A stretch of DNA of 64,000 bases, taken from contig NZ_FKBS01000025.1 in assembly GCF_900078315.1 (NCBI RefSeq), forward strand, positions 521,506 to 585,505, in the 5' to 3' direction. A program made the position numbers and the translations under genes. The DNA is from Bordetella ansorpii (GTDB lineage Bacteria > Pseudomonadota > Gammaproteobacteria > Burkholderiales > Burkholderiaceae_B). This document shows, in pieces, positions 26,440 to 35,977 of the stretch. Within the stretch, counting starts at the first letter, position 1. Every line of letters starts with the position of its first letter. A model generated the notes under the pieces. The model had not been told where the DNA came from. It did no database searches and was given only the letters and a program-made list of their open reading frames with translations.

Positions 26440-27468
26440 TCACATCACGAACTCGGGCGCATCCATCGGCGCGTTCAGGCGCGCGGCCTGCACGGCCTGG
26501 GGCGTGAGTTCGGGCGCTTGCGGGCGGCGCTGGCAGTATTCGCCGTCCAGATCGTTCTCGTCGCCGCCGTTGAGCAACGGGCAGCCCGCGAACAATCCGG
26601 CCACCCAGTCGGAAAAGGCGCGAACCTTGGGGGACAGTTGGCGGCTTTGCAGGTAGAGCAGCGAAATGGGCACGGCCGAGGGGCGCCACTGCGGCAGCAC
26701 TTCGACCAGTTCGCCGCTCAGCAGATGCGGCAAGGCCATGAAACGGGCGGTCTGGATCATGCCGAAGCCTTCCACGCCACATTTCAGGTGAGCCATCCAG
26801 TCGTTGACGGACACCACCCCCGGCACGTCGACCTGCTGCTCCTTGCCGTCGACCACGAAATCCCAGTTGCAATTGCGGCCCGAGGCCCAGAAATAATGCA
26901 CCGCCTGATGGCGTTGCAGGTCTTCCAGGTCGTGCGGCATGCCGTAGCGCGCCAGGTAGCTGGGCGACGCGCAGGTGACCGACTGCAGGATGCCGATGCG
27001 GCGCGCCACCAGACTGGAATCCTCCAGCAGGCCGCCGCGGATCACGCAGTCGACGGCTTCCTGCACCAGGTCGACCCGGCGGTCGGACAGGCCGATGACC
27101 AGCTCGACGTCGGGATACTTGCTGTGGAATTCACACAACGACGGAATCAGGATCTGGTTGCCGATGGCGGGCGGCACGTCGATCCGCAGGCGGCCCTGCG
27201 GGCGCGAGGCGGCGTCCTGCAGGCAGGCTTCGGTCTCTTCGACCTCGGCCAGGATGCGGGTGCTGTGCTTGTAATAGGCGGCGCCATCGGGCGTCAGGCT
27301 GATGCGGCGCGTGGTGCGGTTCAGCAGGCGCACGCCCAGGTGGCGTTCGAGGTTCTGGATGATGGTGGTGACCGTGGTGCGTGGCAGCGCCAGCCCATCG
27401 GCCGCGCGCGTGAAGCTGTTTGCCTCGACGACGCGCACGAAGACCTGCATGGCTTGGAAGCGATCCAT
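26440..27468 (-). CDS. LysR-family regulator, divergent from the RND efflux operon
   Basis: This 342-residue protein has the HTH MDRFQAMQVFVRVVEANSFT, then RAADGLALPRTTVTTIIQNLERHLGVRLLNR. Its effector domain and C-terminal tail are longer than usual (typical length about 300). The start at 27468 was chosen because it opens the canonical LysR N-terminus; the frame extends 34 codons upstream without similarity. It faces the efflux operon across 234 bp, comparable to MexT and mexEF-oprN, which suggests (inference) that it controls the pump. Confidence 0.9.
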   Translation of the reverse strand: MDRFQAMQVFVRVVEANSFTRAADGLALPRTTVTTIIQNLERHLGVRLLNRTTRRISLTPDGAAYYKHSTRILAEVEETEACLQDAASRPQGRLRIDVPPAIGNQILIPSLCEFHSKYPDVELVIGLSDRRVDLVQEAVDCVIRGGLLEDSSLVARRIGILQSVTCASPSYLARYGMPHDLEDLQRHQAVHYFWASGRNCNWDFVVDGKEQQVDVPGVVSVNDWMAHLKCGVEGFGMIQTARFMALPHLLSGELVEVLPQWRPSAVPISLLYLQSRQLSPKVRAFSDWVAGLFAGCPLLNGGDENDLDGEYCQRRPQAPELTPQAVQAARLNAPMDAPEFVM

Positions 27469-27702
27469 GGGTGTTCCCGGAAAGACGGAGTGTCGACAGC
27501 ATAACGCGGAACTGGCGTGGATTGTTCGGCGAGCTCGACTAGTGTTGCCATGAAAACACTGTTTATCCAAACCGTCAAAGCTACCAGAATCTCACCGTCC
27601 AGAAGAAACCGCTCCGGCTGTTGCACTGCAGCAGCGGCGTCATCCCCTGCAGCACGCCAGTCTCCGGGCCAGGTTTCTCCCCCTCGATCTCAAGGAAATG
27701 CC

Positions 27703-28899
27703 ATGACGGCTATTCGTCCCCGTTTTGCCGCGGTTGCTTTGGCGACCGCACTGGCCGCCGCCGGCGGCGGCTACGCAGTATTCGGCCCCTCCACGGGGAC
27801 GGGTACCGCACAGGCCCAGTCCGCTCCGCCCGCCGGCGCGGCGGTCGACGTCGCGCCCGCCTTCACCCGCTCGATCGTCGACTGGCAGCGCTACTCCGGC
27901 CGCCTGGAAGCCATCGACCGCGTCGACATCCGGCCGCTGGTCTCGGGCACCTTGACCCAGGTGCACTTCAAGGACGGCGCCCTGGTCAAGAAGGGCGACG
28001 TGCTGTTCACGATCGATCCGCGTCCGTACGCGGCCGAGGTCGACCGCGCGGCCGCCCAGTTGTCCGCCGCCCGCGCCCGGGTGTCGTACACGGCGTCCGA
28101 CCTGGCGCGCGGCAAGCGCCTGATGGCCGAGAACGCCATCGCCCGCCGCGACTTCGAAGAGAAGGAAAACGCCGCCCGCGAGGCCTCGGCCAACCTGCAG
28201 GCCGCGCAGGCCGCGCTGGACACGGCCAAGATCAACCTGGGCTACACCCGCATCGTCGCACCGGTCGACGGCCGCCTGTCGCGCGCCGAGGTCACCGTGG
28301 GCAACGTGGTGTCGGCCGGCGCGCAGTCGGTGCCGCTGACCACGCTGGTGTCGGTGGCGCAGTTGTACGCCTCGTTCGACGTGGACGAGCAGACCTTCCT
28401 GCGCTACGTCAACCCCGCCCGCGCCACCGGCGGCGCCGTGCCGGTGCAGCTGGGCCTGGCCAACGAAGACGGCTATTCGCGCGAAGGCACCGTGCAATCG
28501 GTGGACAACCGCCTGGATCCGACCTCGGGCACGATCCGCGTGCGCGCCGTGTTCGACAACAAGGACGGCAGCCTCCTGCCCGGCCTGTATGCCCGCGTCC
28601 GCCTGGGCGGCAGCGCCCCCTACCAGGCCGTGCTGATCGACGAGCGCGCCATCGGCACCGACCAGAGCAAGCGCTTCGTGCTGGTGGTGGGCGATGACAA
28701 CCACGCCAACTACCGCGAAGTGAAGCTGGGCGCCAACGTGGGCCCGCTGCGCGTGGTCGAGTCCGGCCTGAAGGCCGGCGAGCGCATCGTCGTCAACGGC
28801 CTGCAACGCGTACGCCCCGGCGACCTGGTCGCGCCCAACATGGTGTCCATGGACACCGCGCCGGACGCCGTCAAGACCGCATCGGCCAGCCTGAAGTAA
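27703..28899 (+). CDS. RND efflux membrane-fusion (periplasmic adaptor) protein, MexE-like
   Basis: This 398-residue adaptor has an N-terminal export signal (VALATALAAAGGGYAVFG). It then shows the barrel-sandwich element YSGRLEAIDRVDIRPLVSGTL, a helical hairpin rich in Ala/Arg/Glu (about 100-170), the lipoyl half motif GYTRIVAPVDGRLSRAEVTVG and a beta-barrel region. AAGGA lies six bases before the ATG. It bridges the pump and the outer-membrane channel encoded by the next two genes (27 bp and 10 bp gaps). Confidence 0.94.
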   Translation: MTAIRPRFAAVALATALAAAGGGYAVFGPSTGTGTAQAQSAPPAGAAVDVAPAFTRSIVDWQRYSGRLEAIDRVDIRPLVSGTLTQVHFKDGALVKKGDVLFTIDPRPYAAEVDRAAAQLSAARARVSYTASDLARGKRLMAENAIARRDFEEKENAAREASANLQAAQAALDTAKINLGYTRIVAPVDGRLSRAEVTVGNVVSAGAQSVPLTTLVSVAQLYASFDVDEQTFLRYVNPARATGGAVPVQLGLANEDGYSREGTVQSVDNRLDPTSGTIRVRAVFDNKDGSLLPGLYARVRLGGSAPYQAVLIDERAIGTDQSKRFVLVVGDDNHANYREVKLGANVGPLRVVESGLKAGERIVVNGLQRVRPGDLVAPNMVSMDTAPDAVKTASASLK

Positions 28900-28926
28900 G
28901 GCGCCGACTGTTCGGAATACAAAGAA

Positions 28927-31900
28927 ATGAATATCTCCAAGTTCTTCATCGACCGGCCGATCTTCGCAGGCGTGCTGTCGGTTCTGGTGCTGCTGGGCGG
29001 CCTTCTGGCCATGTTCCAGCTGCCCATTTCCGAATACCCGGAAGTGGTCCCTCCGTCCGTCGTCGTACGGGCGCAATATCCCGGCGCCAACCCCAAGGTC
29101 ATCGCCGAAACCGTCGCCTCGCCGCTCGAACAGCAGATCAACGGCGTCGAAGACATGATGTACATGCAGTCGCAGGCCAACAGCGACGGCAACCTGACGC
29201 TGACGGTGTACTTCAAGCTGGGCGTGGACCCCGACAAGGCGCAGCAACTGGTGCAGAACCGCGTGGCGCAAGCCCTGCCGCGCCTGCCGCCGGACGTGCA
29301 GCGCCTGGGCGTCACCACGGTCAAGAGTTCCCCCACGCTGACGCTGGTGGTGCACCTGATCTCGCCCGACGACCGCTATGACGCCACCTATCTGCGCAAC
29401 TACGCGGTCATCAACGTTAAGGACCGCCTGTCGCGCATCTCCGGCGTGGGCGAAGTCACGGTGTGGGGCGCGGGCGACTACTCGATGCGCGTCTGGCTCG
29501 ACCCGCAGAAGGTCGCGCAGCGCGGCCTGACGGCCATGGAAGTGGTCAATGCGATCCGCGAACAGAACGTGCAGGTCGCGGCCGGCACCATCGGCGCCTC
29601 GCCCAACGACGTGCCGATGCAGTTCTCGGTCAACGCCCGCGGCCGCCTGCAAAGCGCCGAAGAGTTCAGCGGCATCATCCTGAAGACCTCGTCCGACGGC
29701 GCCGTCACCTACCTGCGCGACGTGGCCCGGGTCGAGCTCGACTCTCAGGAATACGCGCTGCGCTCGCTGCTGGACAACAAGCCGGCGGTGGGCATGGGCA
29801 TCATGCAGTCGCCGGGCTCGAACGCGCTGGACGTGTCCAGCCAGGTGCGCGCCGCCATGGCCGAGATGTCCAAGGACTTCCCGCCGTCGGTCGAATACCG
29901 CATCGAGTACGACCCCACCCAGTTCGTGCGTTCCAGTATCGAGGCCGTGGTGCACACGCTGCTCGAAGCCATCGCGCTGGTGGTGCTGGTGGTGATCGTG
30001 TTCCTGCAGACCTGGCGCGCGTCCGTCATCCCGCTGCTGGCCGTGCCGGTGTCCATCATCGGCACCTTCGGGCTGCTGCTGATGTTCGGCTACTCCATCA
30101 ATGCGCTGTCGCTGTTCGGCATGGTGCTGGCCATCGGTATCGTGGTGGACGACGCGATCGTGGTGGTCGAGAACGTCGAGCGCAACATCAGCGAGGGCCT
30201 GTCGCCCAGAGACGCGACGTACAAGGCCATGCAGGAAGTCAGCGGGCCCATCATCGCCATCGCGCTGACGCTGTGCGCCGTGTTCGTGCCGCTGGCCTTC
30301 ATGACGGGCCTGACCGGCCAGTTCTACAAGCAGTTCGCCATGACCATCGCCATCTCGACGGTGATCTCGGCCTTCAACTCGCTGACCCTGTCGCCCGCCC
30401 TGTCGGCCATGCTGCTCAAGGGCCACCACGACAAGCCCGACGCGCTGACCCGTGTGATGAACAAGCTGTTCGGCCGGTTCTTCAACTGGTTCAACCGCTC
30501 GTTCAACCGCGCGTCCGACCGTTACGCCACCGGCGTCAGCGGCGTGGTCAAGCGCAAGGGCGGATCGATGCTGGTCTACGCCGTGCTGCTGGGCCTGACC
30601 GTGCTGATCGGCAACATCCTGCCCGGCGGCTTCATTCCGGCGCAGGACAAGCAGTACCTGATCGGCTTCGCGCAGCTGCCCAACGGCGCCTCGCTCGACC
30701 GTACCGAAGACGTGATCCGCCGCATGAGCGACATCGCCCTGAAGCAGCCTGGCGTCAAGAGCGCCATCGCCTTCCCGGGCCTGTCGATCAACGGCTTCAC
30801 CAACAGTTCCAGCGCCGGCATCGTGTTCGTCACGCTGGACGATTTCAACACGCGCACCACCCCCGAGCTGTCGGGCAACGCCATCGCCGGCGCCCTGAAC
30901 CAGCAGTTCGCCTCGATCAAGGATTCGACGGTCGCGGTGTTCCCGCCCCCGCCCATCCTGGGCCTGGGCACGCTGGGCGGCTTCAAGCTGCAGATCGAGG
31001 ACCGTGGCGCGCAAGGCTATGAGGCGCTGGACCGCGCCACCCAGGCCTTCGTGGCCAAGGCCGCGCAGACGCCCGAACTCGGCCCCACGTTCTCGAACTA
31101 CCAGATCGCCGTGCCGCAGCTGGACGTCGACCTGGACCGCGTGAAGGCCCGCCAACTGGGCGTGCCGGTGACCGAAGTGTTCGACACCATGCAGGTCTAC
31201 CTGGGCTCGGTGTACGTCAACGACTTCAACCGTTTCGGCCGCGTGTTCCAGGTGCGGGCCCAGGCGGACGCGCAGTTCCGCGCCCATCCCGAGGACATCC
31301 TGCAACTGAAGACCCGCAACGCCTCGGGCGAGATGGTGCCGCTGTCGTCGCTGGTCACGGTCAAGCAGAGCTTCGGCCCTGAAATGGTGGTCCGCTACAA
31401 CGGCTACACCGCCGCCGACATCAACGGCGGCCCCGGCCCCGGCTTCTCGACCAACCAGGCGCAGGAAGCGGCCGCGCGCATCGCCGCGGAAACGCTGCCG
31501 CGCGGCTTCCAGATCGAGTGGACCGATCTGGCCTACCAGCAGATGCTGGCCGGCAACGCGGGCCTGTGGGTGTTCCCGATCAGCGTGCTGCTGGTGTTCC
31601 TGGTGCTGGCCGCGCTGTACGAAAGCCTGACGCTGCCGCTGGCGGTGATCCTGATCGTGCCTATGAGCATCCTGGCCGCCCTGACCGGCGTCTACTTCAC
31701 CGGCGGCGACAACAACATCTTCACGCAGATCGGCTTGATGGTGCTGGTGGGGCTGTCCGCGAAGAACGCCATCCTTATCGTGGAATTCGCCCGCGAACTC
31801 GAAATGGGCGGCAGCACGCCGCTGCAGGCCGCCATCGAAGCCAGCCGCCTGCGCCTGCGCCCGATCCTGATGACGTCCATCGCGTTCATCATGGGTGTGG

Positions 31901-32112
31901 TGCCGCTGGTGCTGTCGTCCGGCGCCGGTGCGGAAATGCGCCAGGCCATGGGTATCGCCGTGTTCTTCGGCATGCTGGGCGTGACGCTGTTCGGCCTGTT
32001 CCTGACGCCGGTGTTCTACGTGCTGCTGCGCAAGCTGGGCAAGCGCCCGCTGCACAGCGCCAGCCCGCACGCCGCGCCGACGATCCATCACCACCCTGCC
32101 GAAGCCGACTGA
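28927..32112 (+). CDS. RND multidrug efflux pump, HAE1 family, MexF-like
   Basis: This 1061-residue pump starts MNISKFFIDRPIFAGVLSVL, with twelve TM helices and two large periplasmic loops, the AcrB/MexF architecture. The proton-relay aspartate pair in TM4 is present (GIVVDDAIVVVENVERNI), as is the TM6/GFIPAQD loop (GGFIPAQDKQYL). It exports hydrophobic drugs with proton antiport. The protein ends with a His-rich tail (PHAAPTIHHHPAEAD). It is the central gene of a complete MFP-RND-OMF operon. Confidence 0.96.
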   Translation: MNISKFFIDRPIFAGVLSVLVLLGGLLAMFQLPISEYPEVVPPSVVVRAQYPGANPKVIAETVASPLEQQINGVEDMMYMQSQANSDGNLTLTVYFKLGVDPDKAQQLVQNRVAQALPRLPPDVQRLGVTTVKSSPTLTLVVHLISPDDRYDATYLRNYAVINVKDRLSRISGVGEVTVWGAGDYSMRVWLDPQKVAQRGLTAMEVVNAIREQNVQVAAGTIGASPNDVPMQFSVNARGRLQSAEEFSGIILKTSSDGAVTYLRDVARVELDSQEYALRSLLDNKPAVGMGIMQSPGSNALDVSSQVRAAMAEMSKDFPPSVEYRIEYDPTQFVRSSIEAVVHTLLEAIALVVLVVIVFLQTWRASVIPLLAVPVSIIGTFGLLLMFGYSINALSLFGMVLAIGIVVDDAIVVVENVERNISEGLSPRDATYKAMQEVSGPIIAIALTLCAVFVPLAFMTGLTGQFYKQFAMTIAISTVISAFNSLTLSPALSAMLLKGHHDKPDALTRVMNKLFGRFFNWFNRSFNRASDRYATGVSGVVKRKGGSMLVYAVLLGLTVLIGNILPGGFIPAQDKQYLIGFAQLPNGASLDRTEDVIRRMSDIALKQPGVKSAIAFPGLSINGFTNSSSAGIVFVTLDDFNTRTTPELSGNAIAGALNQQFASIKDSTVAVFPPPPILGLGTLGGFKLQIEDRGAQGYEALDRATQAFVAKAAQTPELGPTFSNYQIAVPQLDVDLDRVKARQLGVPVTEVFDTMQVYLGSVYVNDFNRFGRVFQVRAQADAQFRAHPEDILQLKTRNASGEMVPLSSLVTVKQSFGPEMVVRYNGYTAADINGGPGPGFSTNQAQEAAARIAAETLPRGFQIEWTDLAYQQMLAGNAGLWVFPISVLLVFLVLAALYESLTLPLAVILIVPMSILAALTGVYFTGGDNNIFTQIGLMVLVGLSAKNAILIVEFARELEMGGSTPLQAAIEASRLRLRPILMTSIAFIMGVVPLVLSSGAGAEMRQAMGIAVFFGMLGVTLFGLFLTPVFYVLLRKLGKRPLHSASPHAAPTIHHHPAEAD

Positions 32113-32122
32113 GGAGCCAGCC

Positions 32123-33646
32123 ATGACGCATACCATCACACGCGGCTCCGCCCTGCTTGCCCTCTTGCTGACGCTGGCGGGTTGCGCGGTGGGCCCCGAA
32201 TACCACCGGCCCGAGGTCTCGACCCCGGCCGCCTTCAAGGAAGCCGCGCCGGCCGACACCACGCTGGCCGGCCATGAGGCCGGCAACTGGCAGGCCGCCA
32301 AGCCGTCCGAGGATGCCCTGCGCGGCGACTGGTGGAAGGTCTTCAACGACCCGACGCTCGACGCCCTGCAGGCACAGGCCCTGCAGGCCAACCAGACGCT
32401 GCAGGCCGCCGCCGCGCGGCTGTCGCAGGCCCGCGCCCTGCTGCGCGATGCCCGTTCGGATCAGTACCCGAACCTGGATGCCGGCATCGGCCCCTCGCGC
32501 CAGCGCGTCTCGCCGGCCTCGCAAGGCCTGCGCGACGACGGTCCGGCGAGCACCAACACGCTGTGGCGCGCCCAGGCGTCGGTGTCGTACGAGGTCGATC
32601 TGTTCGGCCGTGTCTCCTCGGGCGTGGAAGCCGCCAACGCCGACGCCCAGCAAAGCGCCGCGCTGTACCGCTCGGTGCTGCTGGCCTTGCAGGCCGACGT
32701 GGCCACGGGCTACTTCCAGGTGCGCCAGTTGGACGCCGAACTACAGATCTACCGCCAGACGGTCGACCTGCGCGGCGCCTCGCTCAAGCTGATCCAGCAA
32801 CGCTACGACGCCGGCGACATCGGAGAACTGGACCTGGCCCGCTCGCGCGCCGAACTGGAATCGGCCCGTGCCGACGCCGCGGGCGTGCAACGCCAGCGCA
32901 GCGCCGCCGAGCATGCCCTGGCGGTGCTGCTGGGCAAGGCGCCGGCCGAGTTCGACATGCCGTCGCAGCCGCTGTCGCGCGTAGCCATCGACGTGCCGGC
33001 GGGCCTGCCGTCCACGCTGCTGGAACGCCGTCCCGACATCGCCGCGGCCGAGCGCGCCATGGCCGCCGCCAACGCCCGCGTCGGCGTGGCGAAGGCCGCG
33101 TTCTTCCCGCGCCTGGACATCACGGCGGCGGGCGGCTTCGAGTCCTCTGAACTGGGCAACCTGTTCCAGTGGTCCAGCCGCACGTTCCTGCTGGGCCCGC
33201 TGGTGGGCACGGCGCTGTCGATCCCGATCTTCGACGGCGGCCGCCGCCAGGCCGGCGTGGACCGCGCCCGCGCGGTGTACGAGGAAGACGTGGCCAATTA
33301 CCGCCAGACGGTGCTGACCGCCTTCCGCGAAGTCGAGGACAACCTGTCCAACCTGCGCCTGCTGCGCGGCCAGACCGAGGCGCAGGAAGCCGCGCTGCAG
33401 GCGTCGACCCGCGCCGCCAAGCTGTCGCAGACGCAGTACCGCGAAGGCTCGATCAGCTATCTGGACGTGATCGAAGCCGACCGCTCCGTGCTGTTGCAGC
33501 AGCGTGCGTCGGTGCAGTTGAACGGTGAGCGCGCGCGTTCCACCGTGAACCTGATCCGCGCACTGGGTGGCGGTTGGGACACGCCGTTGCCGGAATTTGC
33601 GCCGCGCGCCGAACAGGCGCCGTCGCAACAGGTGGCAGTGCAGTAA
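32123..33646 (+). CDS. Outer-membrane efflux lipoprotein, OprM/OprN/NodT family
   Basis: This 507-residue lipoprotein has signal and lipobox SALLALLLTLAGC, followed by AVGPEYHRPEV, the standard start of NodT-type channels. Two outer-membrane-efflux repeats follow (about 60-260 and 270-470), with ERRPDIAAAERAMAAANARV and GTALSIPIFDGGRRQAGVD. It forms the trimeric exit duct for the RND pump. It is ten bases behind the pump gene and is followed by a terminator at 33688-33722. Confidence 0.95.
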   Translation: MTHTITRGSALLALLLTLAGCAVGPEYHRPEVSTPAAFKEAAPADTTLAGHEAGNWQAAKPSEDALRGDWWKVFNDPTLDALQAQALQANQTLQAAAARLSQARALLRDARSDQYPNLDAGIGPSRQRVSPASQGLRDDGPASTNTLWRAQASVSYEVDLFGRVSSGVEAANADAQQSAALYRSVLLALQADVATGYFQVRQLDAELQIYRQTVDLRGASLKLIQQRYDAGDIGELDLARSRAELESARADAAGVQRQRSAAEHALAVLLGKAPAEFDMPSQPLSRVAIDVPAGLPSTLLERRPDIAAAERAMAAANARVGVAKAAFFPRLDITAAGGFESSELGNLFQWSSRTFLLGPLVGTALSIPIFDGGRRQAGVDRARAVYEEDVANYRQTVLTAFREVEDNLSNLRLLRGQTEAQEAALQASTRAAKLSQTQYREGSISYLDVIEADRSVLLQQRASVQLNGERARSTVNLIRALGGGWDTPLPEFAPRAEQAPSQQVAVQ

Positions 33647-33687
33647 AGCGCTTTGGAATAGCCGCCGCGCAATGCGGCGGCATCGGG

Positions 33688-33722
33688 AAGGCCGGCATGG
33701 GCGACAACCGTGCCGGCCTTTT
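33688..33722 (+). terminator. Rho-independent terminator of the RND operon
   Basis: AAGGCCGGCA (33688-33697) pairs perfectly with TGCCGGCCTT (33711-33720) around a 13-nt loop and runs into TTTT, about 40 bp past the channel gene stop. Confidence 0.75.
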
Positions 33723-33763
33723 CATTTGTGGCGCTTCCTTGCGGGGCGGTTAAGCTGAGCGGC

Positions 33764-34402
33764 ATGACCGACCTTCCCTCTTCCGCGGCCTCGCGCGACT
33801 CATTGCGCGTCTTCTTCGCCCTGTGGCCGGAAGGCGCCGCCCTGGACGCCCTGTTGCCATGGCAGGCGCGCGCCCACGCGCATTGCGGCGGGCGGCCGAT
33901 GCGGCCCGACACCTTGCATGTGACGCTGGCCTTTCTGGGCCAGGCCACGCACGAGCAGGTCGCGGCGCTGGTCGCGCATACACGCGAAGACCGTATCGAG
34001 GCCGGGGAAATCCTGCTGTCGCGCTACGGCACGTTTCCGAAACAGGGAATCGTGCATGCGTGTCCCGGCCTGGATAGGTCCGACATGGATGCCCACGATG
34101 CAGGGACGTCCGGTGTGGATGCGCCCGGCATGAGTATGCCCGGCAAGGACGAATCCGAGACACGCGCCCTGCATGCGCTGCATGACCGCTTGTGGAGGGC
34201 GCTGGAGACCCTGGGCTGGCAACGCGAGCCCAGGCCCTTCCGACCGCATGTCACGTTGCTGCGCAAGGCCGATTGCAGCACCTTGCCCGAAGCGCCTGCC
34301 GATCCCGTACGGTGGGCCTATCGCCATTACGTACTGGTGTCGTCCGAGCCGGAGAGGGGCGCCGCGCATTACCGGATACTGGCGCGCAGCGCCGAGGCGT
34401 AG
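33764..34402 (+). CDS. thpR: RNA 2',3'-cyclic phosphodiesterase (2H / LigT family)
   Basis: This 212-residue protein has both catalytic HxT motifs: HVTLAF (about residues 46-51) and HVTLLRK (about 165-171), the hallmark of 2H phosphoesterases that open 2',3'-cyclic phosphates on RNA ends. Between them is an unusual Met/Asp/Gly-rich insert (about 105-135: DMDAHDAGTSGVDAPGMSMP) that makes it longer than the typical 175-190. The ATG at 33764 gives the normal N-terminus (RVFFALWP). It is convergent with the GlxA-type gene, two bases from its stop. Confidence 0.9.
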   Translation: MTDLPSSAASRDSLRVFFALWPEGAALDALLPWQARAHAHCGGRPMRPDTLHVTLAFLGQATHEQVAALVAHTREDRIEAGEILLSRYGTFPKQGIVHACPGLDRSDMDAHDAGTSGVDAPGMSMPGKDESETRALHALHDRLWRALETLGWQREPRPFRPHVTLLRKADCSTLPEAPADPVRWAYRHYVLVSSEPERGAAHYRILARSAEA

Positions 34403-34404
34403 CG

Positions 34405-35385
34405 TCACACAGCCAACGCGGCAGCCTGCGCAGTCGTTGCCTCTTGCGCCGGCCCGCCGAACCGGCGCCGATAGGCGCTGGGCGTCAGCCCAACGAGATT
34501 CTGGAAGCGCGTCCGGAAGGTGACCGGGGAATCGAAGCCCGATGCGTATGCGATCTGGTCGATGGTCGCCGCACTGGTTTCCAACAGCTCCTGCGCACGG
34601 CGCACGCGGGACTTCAACAGCCACTGGATCGGCGTCGTTCCCGTCTGCTCTCGAAACCGCCGTGCGAAGGTGCGCGGCGTCATGCAGGCGCGCGCGGCCA
34701 AGGCGGCCACGTCGATCGGCTGGTCCAGGTTGGCCAGCATCCAGTCGAACAGCGGCGCCAGGCTTGCCGCGGACGCGGGCGTGGATTGCGGGATGAACTG
34801 CGCCTGTCCGCCGTCGCGGTGCAGCGGCGCCACGGCCAGACGCGCCGAATGCGAGGCCACCGATTGGCCATGATGGCGGCGCACCAGATGCAGGCACATG
34901 TCCAGTCCCGCTGAAGCCCCGGCCGAGGTGACGATGTCGCCCTGGTCGACGAACAGCACGCCAGGGTCCACGTCGATGGCGGGGTAGCGCCTGGCCAGTT
35001 CGCCCGCCGCCAGCCAATGCGTCGTCGCGCGACGCCCATCCAGCAGGCCCGCGGCGGCCAGGACAAAAGCGCCCGTGCAGATCGAGGCGATCAGCGCACC
35101 GCGCTGCCGTGCCGCACGCAGCGCCTTCACCACGGATGGCGGAATGGAACGGAAAGGGTCCTCGATGCCGGGCACGATCACCACGTCCGCCTGCACGACC
35201 TGATCGAGCCGCCAGGGCGCGTGGAGATCGAAAGGCCCGGCATGCACCTTGGCGGTCTGCGCGCAGACCATCACACGATAGGCGCACTGGGCATCCCGCA
35301 ACTGGACACGCGAGAACACATCGCAGGCGATGCCGACGTCGTAGGGAACGAAGTCAGGCAGGACGAGAACGGCGACGGTACGCAT
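34405..35385 (-). CDS. GlxA-family regulator: DJ-1/PfpI domain fused to AraC-type HTH
   Basis: This 326-residue protein has an N-terminal class-I-amidotransferase-like domain (about 1-180) with the nucleophile-elbow motif ASICTGAFVLAAAGLLDGRR. Two AraC HTHs follow (about 215-310; MTPRTFARRFREQTGTTPIQ and SGFDSPVTFRTRFQNLVGLT). This architecture typifies GlxA/FtrA/CdhR regulators of amine and amino-acid catabolism. The ATG at 35385 is preceded by GAGGT; a GTG four codons earlier (35397) is the alternative. A small divergent two-gene unit (35639-36396) may be its target (inference). Confidence 0.92.
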   Translation of the reverse strand: MRTVAVLVLPDFVPYDVGIACDVFSRVQLRDAQCAYRVMVCAQTAKVHAGPFDLHAPWRLDQVVQADVVIVPGIEDPFRSIPPSVVKALRAARQRGALIASICTGAFVLAAAGLLDGRRATTHWLAAGELARRYPAIDVDPGVLFVDQGDIVTSAGASAGLDMCLHLVRRHHGQSVASHSARLAVAPLHRDGGQAQFIPQSTPASAASLAPLFDWMLANLDQPIDVAALAARACMTPRTFARRFREQTGTTPIQWLLKSRVRRAQELLETSAATIDQIAYASGFDSPVTFRTRFQNLVGLTPSAYRRRFGGPAQEATTAQAAALAV

Positions 35386-35638
35386 GCGGGACCTCACGAC
35401 AAGGAAGATCAGGGCGGAATTCTATCAACCTCCTATTGGCAGTAAATGATCGAACTTAGTCATTTCTGCCACTCACAGTCTGCCCCCGCGCACGGCTATA
35501 ACTGTCGGCACGAGCCAGAAACTGCATATGCCCGTATCCCTGCCCTCCATCCGCCTGCCGCACGTCGTTTATGGCAAACGCCGCATCTGTAAAGCCACAT
35601 CCCGGACCTGCCCCGCCATCACTCGAAGGAAGTCTCTC

Positions 35639-35977
35639 TTGATCACGTCATCTCGCGAATCCGAACTGGCGCAGTTGCGCCGGCTTGAACTGGTCTCGGT
35701 GCTGGAGGGCACCACCCTGCTGTTGCTGGTGTTCATGGCCGTGCCGCTGAAGCACCTGGGCGGCTGGCCGTATGGCGTGCAGGCACTCGGCCCCGTGCAT
35801 GGACTGGCCTTCGTGGCCTACCTGTGGACGCTGGTGCAGACGGTATCCGGATCCTCGTGGCGACGGTCGGACGTGCTGCGCATGCTGGCGCTGGCCATCG
35901 TGCCGTTCGGCGGATTCGTGAACGCCAGCTTCCTGGCGCGCCGGATCACGCAACTGCGCAGGGAGTGCACGACATGA
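35639..35977 (+). CDS. Small membrane protein, DUF3817-like
   Basis: This 112-residue protein has an amphipathic start (ESELAQLRRLELVSVLEGTT), then three TM segments (LLLLVFMAVPL, GPVHGLAFVAYLWTL, MLALAIVPFGGFVNASFL). The LRRLE...EG-x-T...P...GP-x-HG pattern matches DUF3817 proteins of unknown role. The TTG at 35639 has GAAGGA nine bases upstream and gives the family-typical length; an ATG at 35528 would add 37 soluble residues. Its stop overlaps the next gene by ATGA. Confidence 0.7.
   Translation: MITSSRESELAQLRRLELVSVLEGTTLLLLVFMAVPLKHLGGWPYGVQALGPVHGLAFVAYLWTLVQTVSGSSWRRSDVLRMLALAIVPFGGFVNASFLARRITQLRRECTT

Noticed and set aside
27640-32391. A 1583-codon minus-strand frame opposite the RND operon
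   Set aside because: It is the antisense shadow of GC-rich codons in the pump genes: His/Arg/Gln/Gly-rich, no domains, no ribosome site.
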